Shown here: piece by piece, positions 23,960-36,128 of the stretch
How positions within the stretch are numbered: position 1 is the stretch's first letter
Layout of the letters: every line of letters starts with the position of its first letter
Assembly (NCBI GenBank): GCA_036872755.1
Contig: JAVHNS010000018.1
Location: 620,001-684,000 of the forward strand
Source: Orbilia blumenaviensis
Taxonomy: Eukaryota > Ascomycota > Orbiliomycetes > Orbiliales > Orbiliaceae
DNA: 64,000 nt
Direction of reading: 5' to 3'
The notes under the pieces: model-generated
The model's database searches: none
Told to the model about the DNA's origin: nothing
Seen by the model: only the letters and a program-made list of their open reading frames with translations
Position numbers and translations under genes: made by a program

Positions 23960-24744
23960 CCTGTTGTATTTTGTGTGTTGGTTTTGATTTGAGGACGCAA
24001 ACGTGACAGCGTGTGGGTGTCGTGAATTGGTTTTTGAGGGAGCTACCGGCTTCCTTCTAAAGTAGTTTTTAAATACTTTATTATCTTGCCGGGCATAGTT
24101 TTCAAGGTAGACAGTATCTCATTTATGCTTTTCTGAATACTACAGTTCGACTCAGATGACTACGTGTGACTCAATCGCTCAATCGAGATCGGAATTCTGA
24201 ATGTCAATTGCATTGGAACGCGAATATTTTGACGCGTTTGGATCCAACAGACCAGTCTCGGCACCGATGCAGAACGTATGATTCAGCAAACATGCAGCAC
24301 TGCAGGGTCCCGTCACACCGACCAAGGAAGGTTGAAGCGAACATCAAGTGAACCAGGGTGGGCGCTCCTTATTTCAGGAGGCGTTGGGTAGGATTTGATC
24401 GTAATTGCGATGTTCTGGCTATGGAGTTATAGATATATGACTGTACACCCTTATTAGTTTCCAGCGATATACACGGTGGGAAGTAGCCTCGGCCTCAGGC
24501 CAGGGCGGGAAGTAATTTTGATCGATAAATCAGACGCTCTAAATTACTAAAATGATATCCATATAATACTAGTCATAATAACGCCTGAGTCGACTTCTAG
24601 AAATCAAGTACGCGAAATCAAGCCCACACGCCGCCATTCTTCCATCCCGACCTAACGCCAAATAATGATTCCCCATGCTCCTTTATGCATATTAAGGTAG
24701 AAATAAAACAAAAAAAAGAAACAAAAAAAAGGTGTTCGGTTCTA
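23960..24744. other. spacer between tandem DUF4246 genes
   Basis: Promoter of copy 1 and 3' region of copy 2. A plus-strand GCAGGG-containing stretch and short frames are seen but nothing gene-like. T-rich text at 24700-24730 (as read on the minus strand) follows the stop of copy 2. Confidence 0.45.
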
Positions 24745-26896
24745 CTATGAGTTTTCCCTTTGAATGTTGCGAGACAGCAGCCGCCGTTCCTCCAGCAGAT
24801 CGTCTCTATATTCTCCGGCCTCTTCCCTTGAGATGGGTGGTGGAAGAAACCCAATTATCATTTGGAAAACTTCTTCAGGCAGCGAGCCTAGGGGAGTATC
24901 TCGTAATTCATCGATGAACGCAGGCCTCGCCTCTGGTTGTTGGGGTAGCACCGTGTCGGTACTTGGCATCTAATAAAAACAGTTAGTATTTGTATTCTTA
25001 GCTGTGACAAAGGTTGTATTATCATACGTTATGAGCCATAGAGGGCTCGCAAAGGTAGAAGATTAAGACCTTTTGGAAGCCAGGCTTGCTTCGATCGACG
25101 AGCGAGAGGGGTTGCACATGTTGCCGCAGCATATTTGGGAAAACGAGAACTCGGTTTTCCTACCAGGTGTAGTTGTTAACTATGATGAAAAAGTGCATGT
25201 TGAGCGCAGTGTGTACTACCTTGGTGTCAACCGTCCCAACATGCCCCATATACCTGGAATTAGTTCCACATTGGCACCCCGGTGTATACGGGCCGACTTT
25301 TAACAAATTAAATGTCACCTGCGTCTGTCTAATGTTCTCTTCGGCGTAAACGTAAATTCCAGTTGCTACTATTCTCTCATTCTGAAGATCGGATTCGTTA
25401 GTTTAGCTTGGTCTCGTGTTTAGCTAGGTTGAAATAGAACAAAGATGGAAAAAAGGTGCCAACACGGATCTGATCAGGAGATAATTACCAGCATGGGTTC
25501 AAGGGGCCAGTTATTAGTTGGTTGGTAGGAGAAGCCGCCTGGCGCCAAATGGATGGTCGTAAATTTTACAACAACCTTTAAGTTTCGCCCTGCCAACCTT
25601 TGTGCTCTCGAAACCACAGGGGGTTGCCACATGTCTTTGGGGTCTAGTGGCGGTTCACCGTTCTGTAAAAATACAATTGCTCGTTTGTGGCAAATCTTTT
25701 CACAAGCAAGCTTTTTCCTTCGGCATCGATGGTGATTATAGCAGACTTCTACTGCTGAATCTGCGTATTGGGTTGTAATTTCTTCGTTGTTTTGGAATTG
25801 TCCTAGTATCTCTTTAGACTTTCGGAAATAATTCGTTTTTGGGATTGCCATATTGGCCATCGGTCCTTTGGCATCTCGTTCCCGGCTCATTTTATTGCAT
25901 CCGTGCGCCCGGGCCATGTAGCATCTACCCCGAGCTAAATCCGCAAGGGCAAGCTCAAACATAGGAATAAGGGCAGTAAAAATGTTCTCGATGATGGGAT
26001 AGAAGATTCTCTGTTGTTCGGGAGAACTTAGGTTGTTGATATAGGAATTGATCTTGGTTGCCTTTCCATCTCTGGAAACCTTGAACTCTGATGGCAACCA
26101 GCAGAACCGGTCGGAATACCCTCGTTTCAAATCCTTTTCATCGTTTATGCTAGGGTGTATTTCTGTGACCCCCATATGACGGAAACAGAATGGAATATCG
26201 AAGGCATTTTGTGGGACTTCGATAAGCCTCCCCTTCTTGTCTAGCGTGGTACCATATATTACAGGCCATAAAGACGGATCAACAAGATCCAGGACCCGCC
26301 CATCCGAGTCTGGCCGCCAATTCTTTTCTTCATCTGGAACATTTTCAAGTGTCGCGACAGCTACCTCGTCAAGTGGTTGTTAGTCTGGGAGCTGATGAAT
26401 GATAACCATGTCTGGCCAAGATAGAAATAAATAATATTCTCTAAGGTTCTATTTCTTAGTTCTACTGACCTTCGAGTAAACCCTTTCTAATTTCCTCTGT
26501 TATTATACCATCAGCTTTCCAGACTGCGTCGATTGCTGGCTCGATACAACATCCTTTCGCTTGCCTCTTTTCAACGTAGTCGCGATAGATTGATAGCTCA
26601 TCCCAGGCGAACTGTATATCTTCAGCTCCCCAAGCCAAAAGATTACTTCTAAATCTATCGTAGTCCCTTTTGTGCGCATTTTGCACCCACCCCGCAAACG
26701 TTTTCCGATTTTGACACTTCTTCGTCCAGTTTGAAACCTCACGCACAGTCAGCGAAAAATCACGGTGGGATCTGTCCCGATAAGAAGGAGTAATTCCCGC
26801 ATGTCTCCCCGAAAGCGGGTGCGGGTATAAATTGTATCTCGGGTTATATGTGCTGCTATGGCGGTCGGCTTCGTAATTCGAGCTTTTATCGGACAT
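24745..26896 (-). CDS. DUF4246-family protein, copy 2, candidate active-site residues lost (five exons)
   Basis: Exons 26896-26470, 26360-25489, 25381-25220, 25159-25028 and 24969-24745 sum to 606 codons (605 residues). All four introns (109, 107, 60 and 58 bp) interrupt the protein at the same points and phases as in copy 1, showing tandem duplication. Shared text includes CWLPSEFKV, SYINNLSS, MLNERIVATGIY, SLGSLPEEVFQM and PISREEA. Yet three positions that look catalytic in copy 1 differ: WHIEAML has become WPLEPML (His to Pro428), QHQV is RQHV (His to Gln500, with His501 next door) and GYRK is GFQK (Arg to Gln516). No stop or frameshift breaks the gene, so it appears maintained. It ends without the membrane tail of copy 1. 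A shifted role such as a non-catalytic partner is inference. Confidence 0.82.
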
Positions 26897-28840
26897 TTGT
26901 TCTGAATTGGGAAACTCGTTGCAACGTTGGGTTGGGTCGTTTTTCCGCCGCCCAGTTGATCCAGTCCAAGAACCGAGACCAGTTTCAAACGTTTTTGGAG
27001 GTACGAGTTTTATGTCGAGCTATCTTGAGAATGTCGGGAAATCTGGAAAGTTGGGATGTTTGATGAATTAAATACTTTGGGAATCGTGATTGTGACGTGG
27101 TGCGACCTTGAAGGCTTGTTGTTGTCAAAGTGCACAGTGGTCCAGGCTAGCTGGGTTCTGGTTGGATGTTTCATTCACGATACACTACGGCTGCATCTAT
27201 GGCCCCAGTTTGATGACTCAGCCGAATTGTTGCTAGTTCACCATTTCTTTTTCCCAACAGGCAGCTGCTCCAGCAAATATTAGGCATATACAATATGGAA
27301 AACCCCTAATTCGAAATTCATTAGTGATAATGCCTTTTTTTCAAATGGAACTCCGAACATGAGGGCGCACGGACCAATATTATATATAGAACAGAGATGC
27401 TCTTGTCATGACCAACTTTGCATTTGCGGATGCTTGCACCAGCGCAAATTCCCGCTTTCGTCTACCCCAAACGGTAACACAATTTAAAAATCCTAACGCG
27501 ATAGACCCGCAAATCTGGTTGGATGCGTTTCGGCCAGCGTTGCAACATGCAACAGTGCTCCCAAGCTCCTAGAATATATGCGCTTCTATATTATCGGAGC
27601 CTTGTGATTTCTTGTATTTACTTTAATACTTACTAAAAAAAATTATTTGCAGAGAATTACGTAATTGGAACAGACACTGCGCACATGTGAGCGTTGGAAA
27701 CCTCGTTTATCTGGACCTATTGTCGATGTCTAACAGAATAACATCTGCTGACATAATTATATAAACCCACTCAATCTATACAGTGCTTACAAAATTTTAG
27801 TATCTAGAAATTGCTTAGTATATATGGTAGATTCGTGTCGCATTCTGGACTCTATCTACTGCTGTTAGCAGAAGTACTACATAATTGTTAGAATAATCAA
27901 ATTAAATAGTAAAGATTCACTGGGTACTCTGTAATGTGTATATTACTATGATGTTGGTACCTACTTAAGTATCAAGTATGTTGGCTTCTAGTTTCGTGTA
28001 ACCGTACACACGCTATTACTTACCACCGTCTTGGCCCGGGAATTTAGTTTTAGGATTAGGAGTCGAGAGTAGTATTATTTTAAGTATTAAAAGATTGGGA
28101 GAGCGCTACCGTGAGAGCTACCTAGCGGATAGCACAAAGCATGTCACACAAGCGCGCTACCAATTCCTACCCCATCTACCTACTTATACCCTCAGCTTCC
28201 CTGTTACCTAGGTCCCCATAACCCTGTCCCGGTAGCCCTTTCGACAAAGGGTTTCCCGAACAGGATCAAGTTTAAACCCCAATGTTTCCGGATTACGGCG
28301 CCCCGCCACTCCCTATTCAAGTTCAATCTAATTAACCAACTTCACAAGAGCAGAGTTTTCCTTCTTGCAAAACGCTATCGAGAGCAGTCTCGGCATGTCA
28401 GCCAGAAGCAACACAAATTCAAGCCAATCGCACGGCATTAAGGGCAACGATTCCAGAATGAAGTTGCGGCGGAAATAATATAGGGTATTTTTATACGCAG
28501 CAGATTGAGGAAAGGTGTCTGTATTCTAGTACCAGTAGTAAACTTAAGACTGTACGCTAGGGTTGTGCTAAGGCTAGAAATCAAAAATTCAAAAATATGT
28601 CAAGTTAGATTTCCATAGAATTGCCCTAGACGAAGACTAGAATTTTCCTAAGTATTTGTCTCGCGCTCCTAAATATTTATAGCTCCAAATTCTCAACACC
28701 AAAATTTGCGAACGAACCACCCCATGTACATATGTGAGCGACCGCACCTGAGCTTAACTAAGTAATACACTATTGCAACAGATCTCCTTGAATTATAGCC
28801 CTCCTATTTCCTATGATCATCGCCTCCTCCCATCGTGATA
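26897..28840. other. intergenic, no gene seen
   Basis: About 1.9 kb. The first 200 bp are the upstream region of DUF4246 copy 2. The short plus-strand frame at 27056-27283 lacks features. 27600-28130 is strongly AT-rich. No repeat or RNA gene recognised. Confidence 0.45.
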
Positions 28841-29243
28841 TCAATTGGCACCCTTCTTCGAAGCAAAGAAATAATAGTAGTCGAAGATTGCCATATCCGC
28901 GAGAAGCACCTAAAGATTCCAACACATTAGCTAAATCCTAAATCTAAAAGGAAACATTAGCATCAAGGGAGAATATGGTACTAACCAATCCAGCAACGGT
29001 GTATACTTTCTTCCTAGAATATTCGGTCCCAAACAGTGTGAATGTCTTTGGGGCTGGTGATTGGGATGGAAGGGATGACTGTTTTTGGAATCGGTTTAGT
29101 ATAATGGATTAATGTTTGGGTTAGTGCATGGGGGTGCCTACGTATGCCCTGGCCTCAGAAGCGGCGACTTTCTCAGGGACGAAACGAGTCGTAGACCACA
29201 TAGTCGTGGGTCTGAAGGCGGTGCGAAGGAATTGGGCGATCAT
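28841..29243 (-). CDS. 87-aa protein with mitochondrial-type presequence and one membrane span (three exons)
   Basis: Exons 29243-29142, 29078-28986 and 28909-28841 join in frame to 87 residues. Introns are 63 and 76 bp; the first carries both CACTAAC and TACTAAAC. The N-terminus (MIAQFLRTAFRPTTMWSTTR) has Arg spaced among hydrophobic and Ser/Thr residues and no acidic residue, typical of a mitochondrial matrix presequence. The mature part has PAPKTFTLFG, then a hydrophobic span (about 55-72) broken by an Asp, a run of aromatic residues (DYYYFF) and a Lys-rich end. This is how small inner-membrane subunits of respiratory or ATP synthase complexes look, but I cannot name one with confidence. 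Each exon is short, so the gene is easily missed by automatic callers. Confidence 0.65.
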
Positions 29244-30938
29244 TTTGGCTTTATGATTCAGGTAAGAAGAAGAAGAAGAGTAATTGTGTTGGGAGTGTGG
29301 TATATCCTAATTAGGTACGGTGAGGTTTTCAAGAAGAAGGCTTCGAAATATTAAATATTTCGAACTTGAAGTAGGTGTGTATGGAAGCAGTAAAATATTA
29401 CTTGATGATGTTGAAAAGAAAGGAGAGGTCCAAGAAGGAATTGAAGACATCTTTATACAAAATTTTCTTTACGGTTCGACCTTGACTGCTGAAGCTCAGA
29501 ATTCGTTATTCAAGTGTTGAAGTCGTGGCTTCATAACGAAAAGCATAACGTTATAACGTTATGTTCAATACCCTTGTCGTTATGGTCATAATATTGGTTG
29601 GTTGGGATCCTGATCTCCTCTTCCGATTGATTAGATTAGATTCTCAACCTAACTAACTTTATTCCAGCGCGGGGTGCGTCTGATATTTTAGTTACGCACC
29701 AAACCATGCACTTCATCCTCATTTTGGTGCGAACTTGGTATACGTATGCATAACCTGGAAACCCGCAGAAGGCCCATGGTATGTGCCGACATGTAGTATA
29801 ATCCTACTTCTATCGAACACATGACTATATATCAAGCTACCAAGTGCATGTAAACATTATAGAGTCGATTGTGTAACATGTGGTTACGTTGCCGTCAGTG
29901 GGTGCCAGCATGCGGGACGAAAGGTGTTGTTGCCACTTCCTAGCCAAATAGCTACCAATTGGCGTTTTAAATCTTCCTCGGCCATATAGGTATGCACTAA
30001 AAGGGGTTTGTGTTTGGAGAAACAGATGTAGGTCGGAATCGAGGGTTGGAATAGTTTCGCTCTGGATATATATATTAGTAGAGGCGGGGAGTATTTCTTG
30101 CCTTGGGGTGCACGTGGCTGAGGCTCTTGTGGTGGAATGTGAAAAACGGACTTTATAGTGTAGTCTGGGTTCGTGCAGTTGACCATAGGTATTGCTAGTC
30201 TCGTAGCATACAACGCTTCGTTGGTAGGTAATGTAGCTTATATATGCTCATCCTAATTCTAAGCATCGACAATAGCGACGTTAAATGCTAAGTACTTCTG
30301 ATGTAGCTACCGTTGTTGGTGTTAACATTTTGGGGGCTTGGGACTCGGTCCTTGCAGCCCGCCTCGCCTCGCCTCGCCCTGCCCAAAGCGTAGAAACAAA
30401 ACGGGAGAGACAGAAACACCAGCAAATGAAAGGATTTGCCGGGGAATAAAAAATGGGAGAAAGGACATCCTTGTGGGCCCACTTCTCCCATTTTCTATGC
30501 ACGTTGGTAACCCCTTCGCCCAATTATAGAAGAAGTTTAGGCCTGCAGGAACTCCTAGTTATTGTCTCTCCGCGGACCTGGTTAACCGCTAGTTAGAACC
30601 CTAGTTAGTTACCCGTTGACTCCCAAAAAGCCAATCGCTTTTTACCATTTTCGTCATATATACATATTTTTTGGGAGAACCGCAGCCGCACCTCTTGGCG
30701 CCGTCCAACTGTTCTTGGCTTGCCTAGTATCTGGGACCGAGACTATATATATACTATATTCTCATCCACCTTCGAAGCTTAATCTGCGACTTTTATCTAA
30801 GGCTCTAGCAATAGCAATACTTTGATACCAGCTAGCGTGCACATATATCGAGTCGACACATCCTGGCCTCTATCCATGACGTAACTCTATTACTCCTTTC
30901 GTAGCGTTAACGGCTCGCTGGTGCGCACTTGCGCTGCT
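29244..30938. other. intergenic; promoter palindrome and weak frames
   Basis: Contains the palindrome at 29544-29563 about 300 bp upstream of the small mitochondrial-type gene. A minus-strand frame running from an ATG near 30187 to 29884 has no recognisable feature and is left uncalled. A CGCCT pentamer repeat (30361-30376) is present. The last 300 bases are the upstream region of the C2H2 gene, with TATATATA near 30744. Confidence 0.4.
29544..29563. promoter_or_regulatory. 20-bp perfect palindrome CATAACGTTATAACGTTATG
   Basis: The 20 bases read the same on both strands and are built from ATAACG/CGTTAT units. Further single units lie at about 29532 and 29573. It sits roughly 300 bp before the ATG of the minus-strand gene at 29243, so a protein-binding promoter site is possible, though no known factor is assigned. 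Confidence 0.5.
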
Positions 30939-33066
30939 ATGGACAACTTAAGACCCTCTCAGTATGAACTATACTGCCCTTACTACGTCAAACATTACAA
31001 CGGGATGCCAATGTTCCGCACCTACAAGACTCTGCTATCTCATATACCCAACGATTCCAAGACCTTAGTTCAGGATTCCTTTGGTGAAGATGAAAGTGTC
31101 TATATAAAGAGAGGGCCCGATGTTGAACCTGTCCCTGTGCCAGAGCCCCCTGAAGGGGCTGCAGGCTGTAGTAATAACTGCCGCTGTCGCGAATTGCAGG
31201 ATTTACACACTGACTTCGCTTTCGTCGCCGTCGAGAACCATCATCAAAACTACGTTTTGGTTCTAGACGAGCTCCTCCAAAAGATCATAATCGAAACTAT
31301 CGGTATTGATCACGGGCGGTCTGAGGACAGACCATACGCTCCTTCCTGGTCACTTGATTGTCTGATAGATCGATATGGCGATCTGAAACGGCGTTTACGG
31401 GACACTATCAATGCCCCGCAATCATCTACCGATGCGGGTTATTTTCCTTCCCTGCGATTATTAGTCGACGGGTTTCTACAGTACCGCGTCCGAAATATCG
31501 AAGTTCTACCGTCCTGGGATCTCTACGATGTCCTCAGAGACGTACCACCGGATCAAGATGTACCGCCGGAAGAAGATGGGGAGAGGGAGAAGAAGAGGAA
31601 GAGGGAGATGGGGAGGGAGATGGAGATGGAGAGGGAGAGGAAGAGGAAGAAAGAAATGGCGATGGAGATGTTGAGGGAAATTATGAGGAAGAACGTGAGG
31701 AAGGGAGAGGGTGAAGGGGAGCAAGAAAAGGAAGAGGAGGGGGAGAAGGAAGAGAAGGAAGAAGAAGAAGAAGAAGAAGAAGAAGAAGAGGAGGAGGAGG
31801 AGGAGGAGGAGGAGGAGGAGGAACAGGAGGAACAGATAGGACTTGGAGTAGGCTGTAAAAATAAGCTTAAGGCAAATATGTGGAGATTCTTCACACAGAT
31901 CTATTGGCGGCTGAGGAAGCAGGAACTTTTTAACCGGTTGAGAGCTTTCTTGCCTAGCCGAGCAAAAGGTTGGAAATTGGGACTAGAGGCTATGCGGGAT
32001 ATCACGGGCGGGATCGTTCCATGCGATCTCCCAAGGGTCATGGGGTTCCTCTGTGTGTGTAGCGCAGTGTCTCACGTGCTGGACAAATACAACGGCGCTG
32101 ACTCGTCCCCGGAGGGATATTTTGAGCGCTATGTTGATAGCTTTATAAACGATCTTCCACGATGGTATGGGCTATTCGAAGGAGAGGACCGTCGACTGTT
32201 CGAGGTCGCAGCAAATGGAATCTGGGGAGCGGGTGCAGCGCTTGAAAGCATGGATTCGGTCAAATGGTCTGAGCCCAGCTTGGACTATATCGATCTTTTG
32301 AGGAACGCCCAAAAACTTCTATTACATATCTCGGATATAGCACACCACATCTTTAAATCATCTATATCTAACAAAACCAACTTACCCTCACAAGCTGATT
32401 GTCAGTATTCTCTATCTTGCTACCCAGCGCTCAAGGACCCCGATCCTGGAGGTACAGGCCGTGGACCAACGACATCGTCAAGTCGGCGCAAAGAAGCAGC
32501 AGTAGGCTGGAAGGGCCCCACAAGTGTGTCATGGAGGTGGGCTTATCTGCTGGCTGGCTCGGCCTTCATTACCTTGTCGGTATTCATTACCTGTAAGTTT
32601 TCCCCTTCTCGTGTCATGTGTCCCTGGAACCATTCGAGTCAACCATATGTATTTATTGACAAACTGCAATATAGGGTACTATTGCAGGTTGTTTGGCAGC
32701 CAAAATAGGCCAGAGTTATCTTTATTTGGAAGTGGCGTTATTCAAAGCATTCAAATGGAGAAGAATACTGAGAATGCATCAGTCCTAGCCGTGCCGTTTG
32801 TCCAGAGCCCGAACCGTATGGAGGAAAGCCCGGTATCAATTCAAACCAATCAGTCGGAGTTCCAACAAACCACCCATGAACTCCAGTGCCCCAAATGCTC
32901 TAGAACGTTTACGACGAAACACAACGCGCAGAGGCACTATGTGAATACTTGCGCTCGAGTTCTCCAAATTTGTGGTAGTTGTAACAAGGAATACCCACAT
33001 CGAAATATCAAAGATCATAAGTGTAACCCGAAGAAGTCTCTCAACCGCAAGCAACAGAGGAGGTGA
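30939..33066 (+). CDS. glutamate-rich protein with membrane segment and C-terminal C2H2-like zinc finger (two exons)
   Basis: Exons 30939-32592 and 32675-33066 join across an 82 bp intron (GTAAGT...ATATAG) to 681 residues. The N-terminal third has a CSNNCRC cysteine patch. Residues about 205-305 are a charged low-complexity region: Glu/Arg/Lys/Met mixtures, then about 25 nearly uninterrupted Glu. After it comes a globular part with GGIVPCDLPRVMGFLCVCSA, a pattern I associate with fungal C2H2 regulators, though only loosely. A hydrophobic stretch (about 532-550, WAYLLAGSAFITLSVF) just before the intron looks like a membrane span. The second exon ends with Cys-Pro-Lys-Cys...His...His/Cys, one C2H2-like finger, and Cys-Gly-Ser-Cys...His...Cys, a second partial one, then a basic tail. 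Alternatively two genes were joined: exon 2 holds its own ATG (MEKNTENAS). Confidence 0.62.
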
Positions 33067-34058
33067 CAGGGGACCTTAGTCGTATATCGCTGGTTCCACC
33101 TGGTCCCGTTGGGTTCTACCCACCAACGCAAAAGTGGAACCAGCACTTTCATATGACTAGTATCACAAGTAGCTAGAAACAAATTTGATTTCAAAATCGG
33201 GAGGCTTCTCTGTCGGTTTTATTGCGCCAAGGATCTTCACGCTTGCTTGTTTATTTTAAACTACTTTGAAGAGGTGCTTGGACGGGAATACTGGAGTTCA
33301 GGAATATCATTTAATTTAAAAAGGTCAAAGTCCAGACTTTCGGTGGAGTTGTTGATTTTTGTAATTTAGTATAGACTTCTATTGACGTGTTGTTGCAGAT
33401 GTCGAGTCTTGGGAGCTGATCTTTTGACCTTCACAAGAACTACTACAGGTGCCGGTGGCTGAGAGGCCTGTGTTCTACTTCGTTGGGGCTGGCTTACGAG
33501 ACCGGTCCCAGGCGTTTTTAACTAAAAATGGCGTCTACCACCACCCGACTACTAGCCCAACCAGAATCGGAACAGTCAATTCTCCGCCTATACTGCCAGT
33601 TTGTAGTTGGTATCCAACGCGAGCAGCGTTGCGCTCAGCTTTGACGTTTGGGTCGACATTAGTTGTCAAATTATTACACGGAAAGCCTCTGTTGCTTCGC
33701 CTTTGAAGCTGATAAAAAATGTGGGAGATAAAACGGAAGAAAAGGAAGAACTGTTCCCCCCTTGTACTGGCAACCAGGATAATGACGCTAGATGTGGCTA
33801 CGAAATACTTAAGGACCGGTAGTGCGGATAGTATAATTAAGCTACATGAAGATCTCACCACAAATTAATGTGTTTATTATTATTCGATTTATTAGGTTGA
33901 TAAGGTGCAGATAAATGCTGGGATAAATAGGAGGATCATGCTATATTCTTATCGATACCCTAACCTCAAATCATAAGTTGTACAGGTCTTGTTCTTCTTC
34001 AGCTATCCATTCCCTAAAACGCCAAAGACCGCTTCAAGCACCGTCTCAAACCTACACG
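33067..34058. other. intergenic with a hairpin repeat
   Basis: Starts with the hairpin at 33090-33143 (listed separately). The rest, including short frames at 33449-33860 on both strands, is not gene-like. Confidence 0.4.
33090..33143. repeat. variant copy of the GGTCTCGTTGG hairpin family
   Basis: CTGGTTCCAC (33090-33099) pairs exactly with GTGGAACCAG (33134-33143). The left half, CTGGTTCCACCTGGTCCCGT followed by TGGG, differs at only three bases from 1861-1884. It begins 24 bases after the stop codon of the C2H2 gene, so it probably lies in its 3' untranslated region. Confidence 0.65.
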
Positions 34059-34775
34059 ATGTCTCTGGAAATGATTATCGATAAACTCCCTGACGTCGAC
34101 CCCCCTGTATCCAAATGGGAGCGGCAGTTCGCTGGCGTAACGGAGTCACGGAACTTCTGGGCTTGCCTTCGTGAACTTGATGAGATCTGTCCCACCTATC
34201 AGAGGGAACCCGACGAACATGGATTCGATGTAACTGGCATGAAATTCTCACCACCATCGATCTCCGAATTGAAATTGATAAGAAAATGCTATCGGAAGGG
34301 TGTCTGGCGTGGGCAAGATGTGCAGATCGAAAAGTTAAAGAACATCCCCGTACACCCGTGCGACATCTCCTTTTGCACTTACGGCGAGGACAGGGGGTTC
34401 TGGTATACCATGTACACATGGGGAACGAATACTACGGCATTTGCGATTGACCCGTCCCGCGCGCTTATTATACAACTGATGCTTGAGTTCAGATCCAGCT
34501 ATGTAAAGGCGACGGTTGGGGCCTTTTCACAGCAACAGATGGTCGATATGTTTTTGTTGAAGTATAAGGGATACAAGTTTACAGATATCATATGGGGTGG
34601 CAAGACGGTGGTAGCAAATTGGACTCTCAAAGGAAGATTTGGCAAGAGGAAGAGGGCTGGCTATACTGTTTGGACTGAGGGCAAGAAATTGAGGTGGATT
34701 GAGGGGTGGCACGCCTTCTATCCGGATCCTGTTGACTCCGAAGTTGAACTTTTCAAGTTTTTTGAATCAGAATGA
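34059..34775 (+). CDS. hypothetical protein, 238 aa
   Basis: A single exon from ATG 34059 encodes 238 residues of even composition with many Trp, Tyr and Phe, so it is likely a folded soluble protein. It starts MSLEMIIDKLPDVDPPVSKW. No signal peptide, membrane span or motif I know is visible. A basic patch (about 207-225, Lys-Gly-Arg-Phe-Gly-Lys-Arg-Lys-Arg) could be a nuclear signal. It lies between other unrecognised plus-strand genes (30939, 35298, 36858), a typical accessory neighbourhood. The frame extends upstream without a stop but without another ATG. Confidence 0.62.
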   Translation: MSLEMIIDKLPDVDPPVSKWERQFAGVTESRNFWACLRELDEICPTYQREPDEHGFDVTGMKFSPPSISELKLIRKCYRKGVWRGQDVQIEKLKNIPVHPCDISFCTYGEDRGFWYTMYTWGTNTTAFAIDPSRALIIQLMLEFRSSYVKATVGAFSQQQMVDMFLLKYKGYKFTDIIWGGKTVVANWTLKGRFGKRKRAGYTVWTEGKKLRWIEGWHAFYPDPVDSEVELFKFFESE

Positions 34776-35297
34776 GGTTATGATGGATCTGGGGTGTTCG
34801 CAACTGTGCTTCTCAGCTTCAGAATAGGTTCTTATCGTAATGCATTGGGAAACTCGGCTTAAAGGATTCTTGGTGAATTACTCTTGAAATTATTTGTTAT
34901 AGAGCGCAGTAAGTAGGCATATACCTAGCTTGGATTCTCAAGTACTCAAAATGCGAAGGGAAAATGTGGTTTTTACGCTACGAGACCAGTTCTTACCGGT
35001 GACTACCATATATAGACAAGGTGCATATCTTCACCTACCCAAGCGCCAAGTACTTATATATAGTTGATCACCGCAAGATCCCCTCTCTAACTCAACTTCA
35101 GTTGCCAGCAGAAAAGTACTTTGGTCCATATATACTTATCGTTTGTGATTGCTCCATTACTGCCACATACAGTTTGCTCCTTTCATGTGTCATCGGGTAT
35201 TTAAAATCGCAGAATATTCCTTGTGTTCACCCATGCCAGCAGATTTCGCCTTTTACATCAATATCAAATCCCCAATAGGTGTATTTTATTAGTTACC
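34776..35297. promoter_or_regulatory. intergenic, upstream of the cysteine-cluster gene
   Basis: About 520 bp without a gene. TATATATAG occurs at 35055-35063 and TATATATAC at 35130-35138, 160-245 bp before the next ATG. Confidence 0.35.
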
Positions 35298-36128
35298 ATG
35301 TCGGGAATCGTGCCATGGACACCGAGCTGCGATAACCTTGAAGCTGTCGTTAGTATTCCTGTTCGAGGGCCACAGCCGGGTAATACGACATCGACACCAA
35401 GGCCTGCGTGGCCTACGCCCCAGTCAATTCCCTCTACCGCCAGTTTTCCTACAGGCACCCCTCGGGTGTACAGCCTAGCATCTTCGGCAGTGAATTCTAC
35501 TACTAGTTTCTGGACAGCCCAACCTACTATGCCCCAAGCCACCGCTAACTTGGGCTGTACAACGAACCCTCTAATTACAACGCCCCCACTACCTGCGGTA
35601 CCGATGGCATACGCCAGTAACAGCACCTTGGGGCTGAATTCTGCTTTTTCGTCACCATACACAGGTAGCAGCGGTAGTTTGGCCCTATCCATGCCAACAA
35701 TGCCTAGTTCAGCTCTCACTCGTGGGTCGATATCGGGCTGGTCCCTTGGCGGCCTCGCAGACCAAGCTCGCCAGGAATTCGAAGCGCGGTACATCAGAAG
35801 GGATAATGGGTCTATGGGGGCGAATTATGGCACAACTCCAAACGGTCAAAATGGAAATTTATTTTGGGGCCCTTTTGACCATAATCAAGTAGCAAAACGC
35901 TCCGGGGCAATATCTGATTGCTGCGATTGCTCGGGGCCTAACTATGGACCTAGCTTTATGGATTGCCAGTTTCTTTGTGATCCCGCTGGGGGCTGCGATT
36001 GTTGCTGCTGCGACCAGTCCCAGCCATCGACCCATCCGTACGGCTCACAAAAGCAACATTTTGGGTTTGAATTTATTCTTCCTAACGAATGCCGGAATGT
36101 GAATGTGCGCCCTACGTGGACCCCTTAG
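35298..36128 (+). CDS. Ser/Thr/Pro-rich protein with C-terminal cysteine cluster, 276 aa
   Basis: A single exon from ATG 35298 gives 276 residues. The first 150 are rich in Ser, Thr, Pro and Ala, like a disordered or glycosylated stalk, yet no signal peptide precedes them. Residues about 207-238 hold a dense cysteine group (SDCCDCSGPNY, then MDCQFLCDPAGGCDCCCCDQ), about eleven Cys in 32 residues, many next to Asp. Such clusters bind metals or are lipid-modified membrane anchors. The pattern does not match ring or LIM fingers, as histidines are missing. The tail (FGFEFILPNEC) is unrecognised. It lies in the accessory run 30.9-38.6 kb. Confidence 0.62.
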   Translation: MSGIVPWTPSCDNLEAVVSIPVRGPQPGNTTSTPRPAWPTPQSIPSTASFPTGTPRVYSLASSAVNSTTSFWTAQPTMPQATANLGCTTNPLITTPPLPAVPMAYASNSTLGLNSAFSSPYTGSSGSLALSMPTMPSSALTRGSISGWSLGGLADQARQEFEARYIRRDNGSMGANYGTTPNGQNGNLFWGPFDHNQVAKRSGAISDCCDCSGPNYGPSFMDCQFLCDPAGGCDCCCCDQSQPSTHPYGSQKQHFGFEFILPNECRNVNVRPTWTP